NCBI GenBank assembly: GCA_029857655.1
Contig: JAOUGR010000160.1
Span: 1 to 5,224, forward strand
Length of the DNA: 5,224 nucleotides
DNA from: Gammaproteobacteria bacterium
GTDB lineage: Bacteria > Pseudomonadota > Gammaproteobacteria > Steroidobacterales > Steroidobacteraceae
Direction of reading: 5' to 3'
The notes under the pieces are model-generated. The model saw nothing but the letters and a program-made list of their open reading frames with translations. It was not told the origin of the DNA and searched no databases. The position numbers and the translations under genes were made by a program. The first letter of the stretch is position 1; each line of letters begins with the position of its first letter. Shown piece by piece: positions 5,089 to 5,224 of this stretch.

Positions 5089-5224
5089 CGTCGGCGCTGA
5101 TCATCCCGGACCTCACCGCGTACATCGTGATCTCCGCGGCATTGTGCAGCGACAGTTTCCGCATCAGGTTCGAGCGATGTTTCTCGATCGTCTTGACAGC
5201 CAGTCCAAGGTCCCTGGCGATCGA
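5069..5224 (-). CDS. LuxR/NarL-type response regulator, C-terminal end (partial, runs off right edge)
   Basis: The last 51 codons and the TAG stop are present. The reading SIARDLGLAVKTIEKHRSNL, then MRKLSLHNAAEITMYAVRSG, is the second half of a GerE/LuxR helix-turn-helix. The recognition helix is around VKTIEKHRSNLMRKL, and NAAEITMYAV forms the dimerisation helix typical of NarL/FixJ response regulators. The protein ends shortly after (MISADDVALEG). The receiver domain would lie outside the window, so membership in a two-component pair is inferred from the HTH type. Its 3' end overlaps the start of the PrcB-domain gene by 20 nt in another frame. Confidence 0.88.
   Translation of the reverse strand, partial: SIARDLGLAVKTIEKHRSNLMRKLSLHNAAEITMYAVRSGMISADDVALEG

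Noticed and set aside
1..5224. CRISPR array, IS element, tRNA or rRNA
   Set aside because: I saw no regularly spaced direct repeats, transposase-like reading, terminal inverted repeats or tRNA-like cloverleaf on either strand.

Overview
The window is GC-rich DNA from a bacterium, most likely a proteobacterium. The signs are a heterotetrameric sarcosine-oxidase-type operon, an XRE-cupin repressor-like gene, a small UspA protein, a YbdL-type aminotransferase and a NarL/FixJ response regulator, all densely packed with short gaps. Taxonomy below this level cannot be read safely from the sequence.

Left part (1-1798, minus strand): an operon transcribed right to left, soxB (418 aa, complete), soxD (89 aa, complete) and soxA (first 91 residues only, cut by the window edge). 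The joints are tight: 2 nt between soxB and soxD, and an ATGA overlap between soxD and soxA. The delta subunit looks like a variant that has lost most of its zinc ligands, so the true substrate may be sarcosine or another N-methylated or secondary amine or amino acid.

Middle (1799-2543): a divergent regulatory region and, on the plus strand, an XRE helix-turn-helix plus cupin regulator. The AT-rich gap holds a perfect 17-bp palindrome and a second overlapping inverted repeat that reuses the same TGCATGACA half-site. This looks like the operator through which the regulator controls soxBDA and itself. Next comes a 163-nt gap with a TATAAT box and two hairpins, leading into a 142-aa universal stress protein of the ATP-binding type (2707-3135).

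Right part: a convergent PLP-dependent aminotransferase on the minus strand (3202-4350). Beyond it lies a 148-nt gap with three inverted repeats, then a 28-codon ORF on the plus strand (4499-4585) with a good Shine-Dalgarno that predicts one membrane helix. This small gene ends in a CTAG tetranucleotide that also supplies the stop codon of a convergent exported PrcB-domain protein (4582-5088, minus). The PrcB gene overlaps by 20 nt the 3' end of a LuxR-type response regulator that runs off the right edge.

Most of the window is ordinary metabolic and regulatory gene content. The least expected items are the predicted small membrane protein, the compound operator and the zinc-site-degenerate SoxD.
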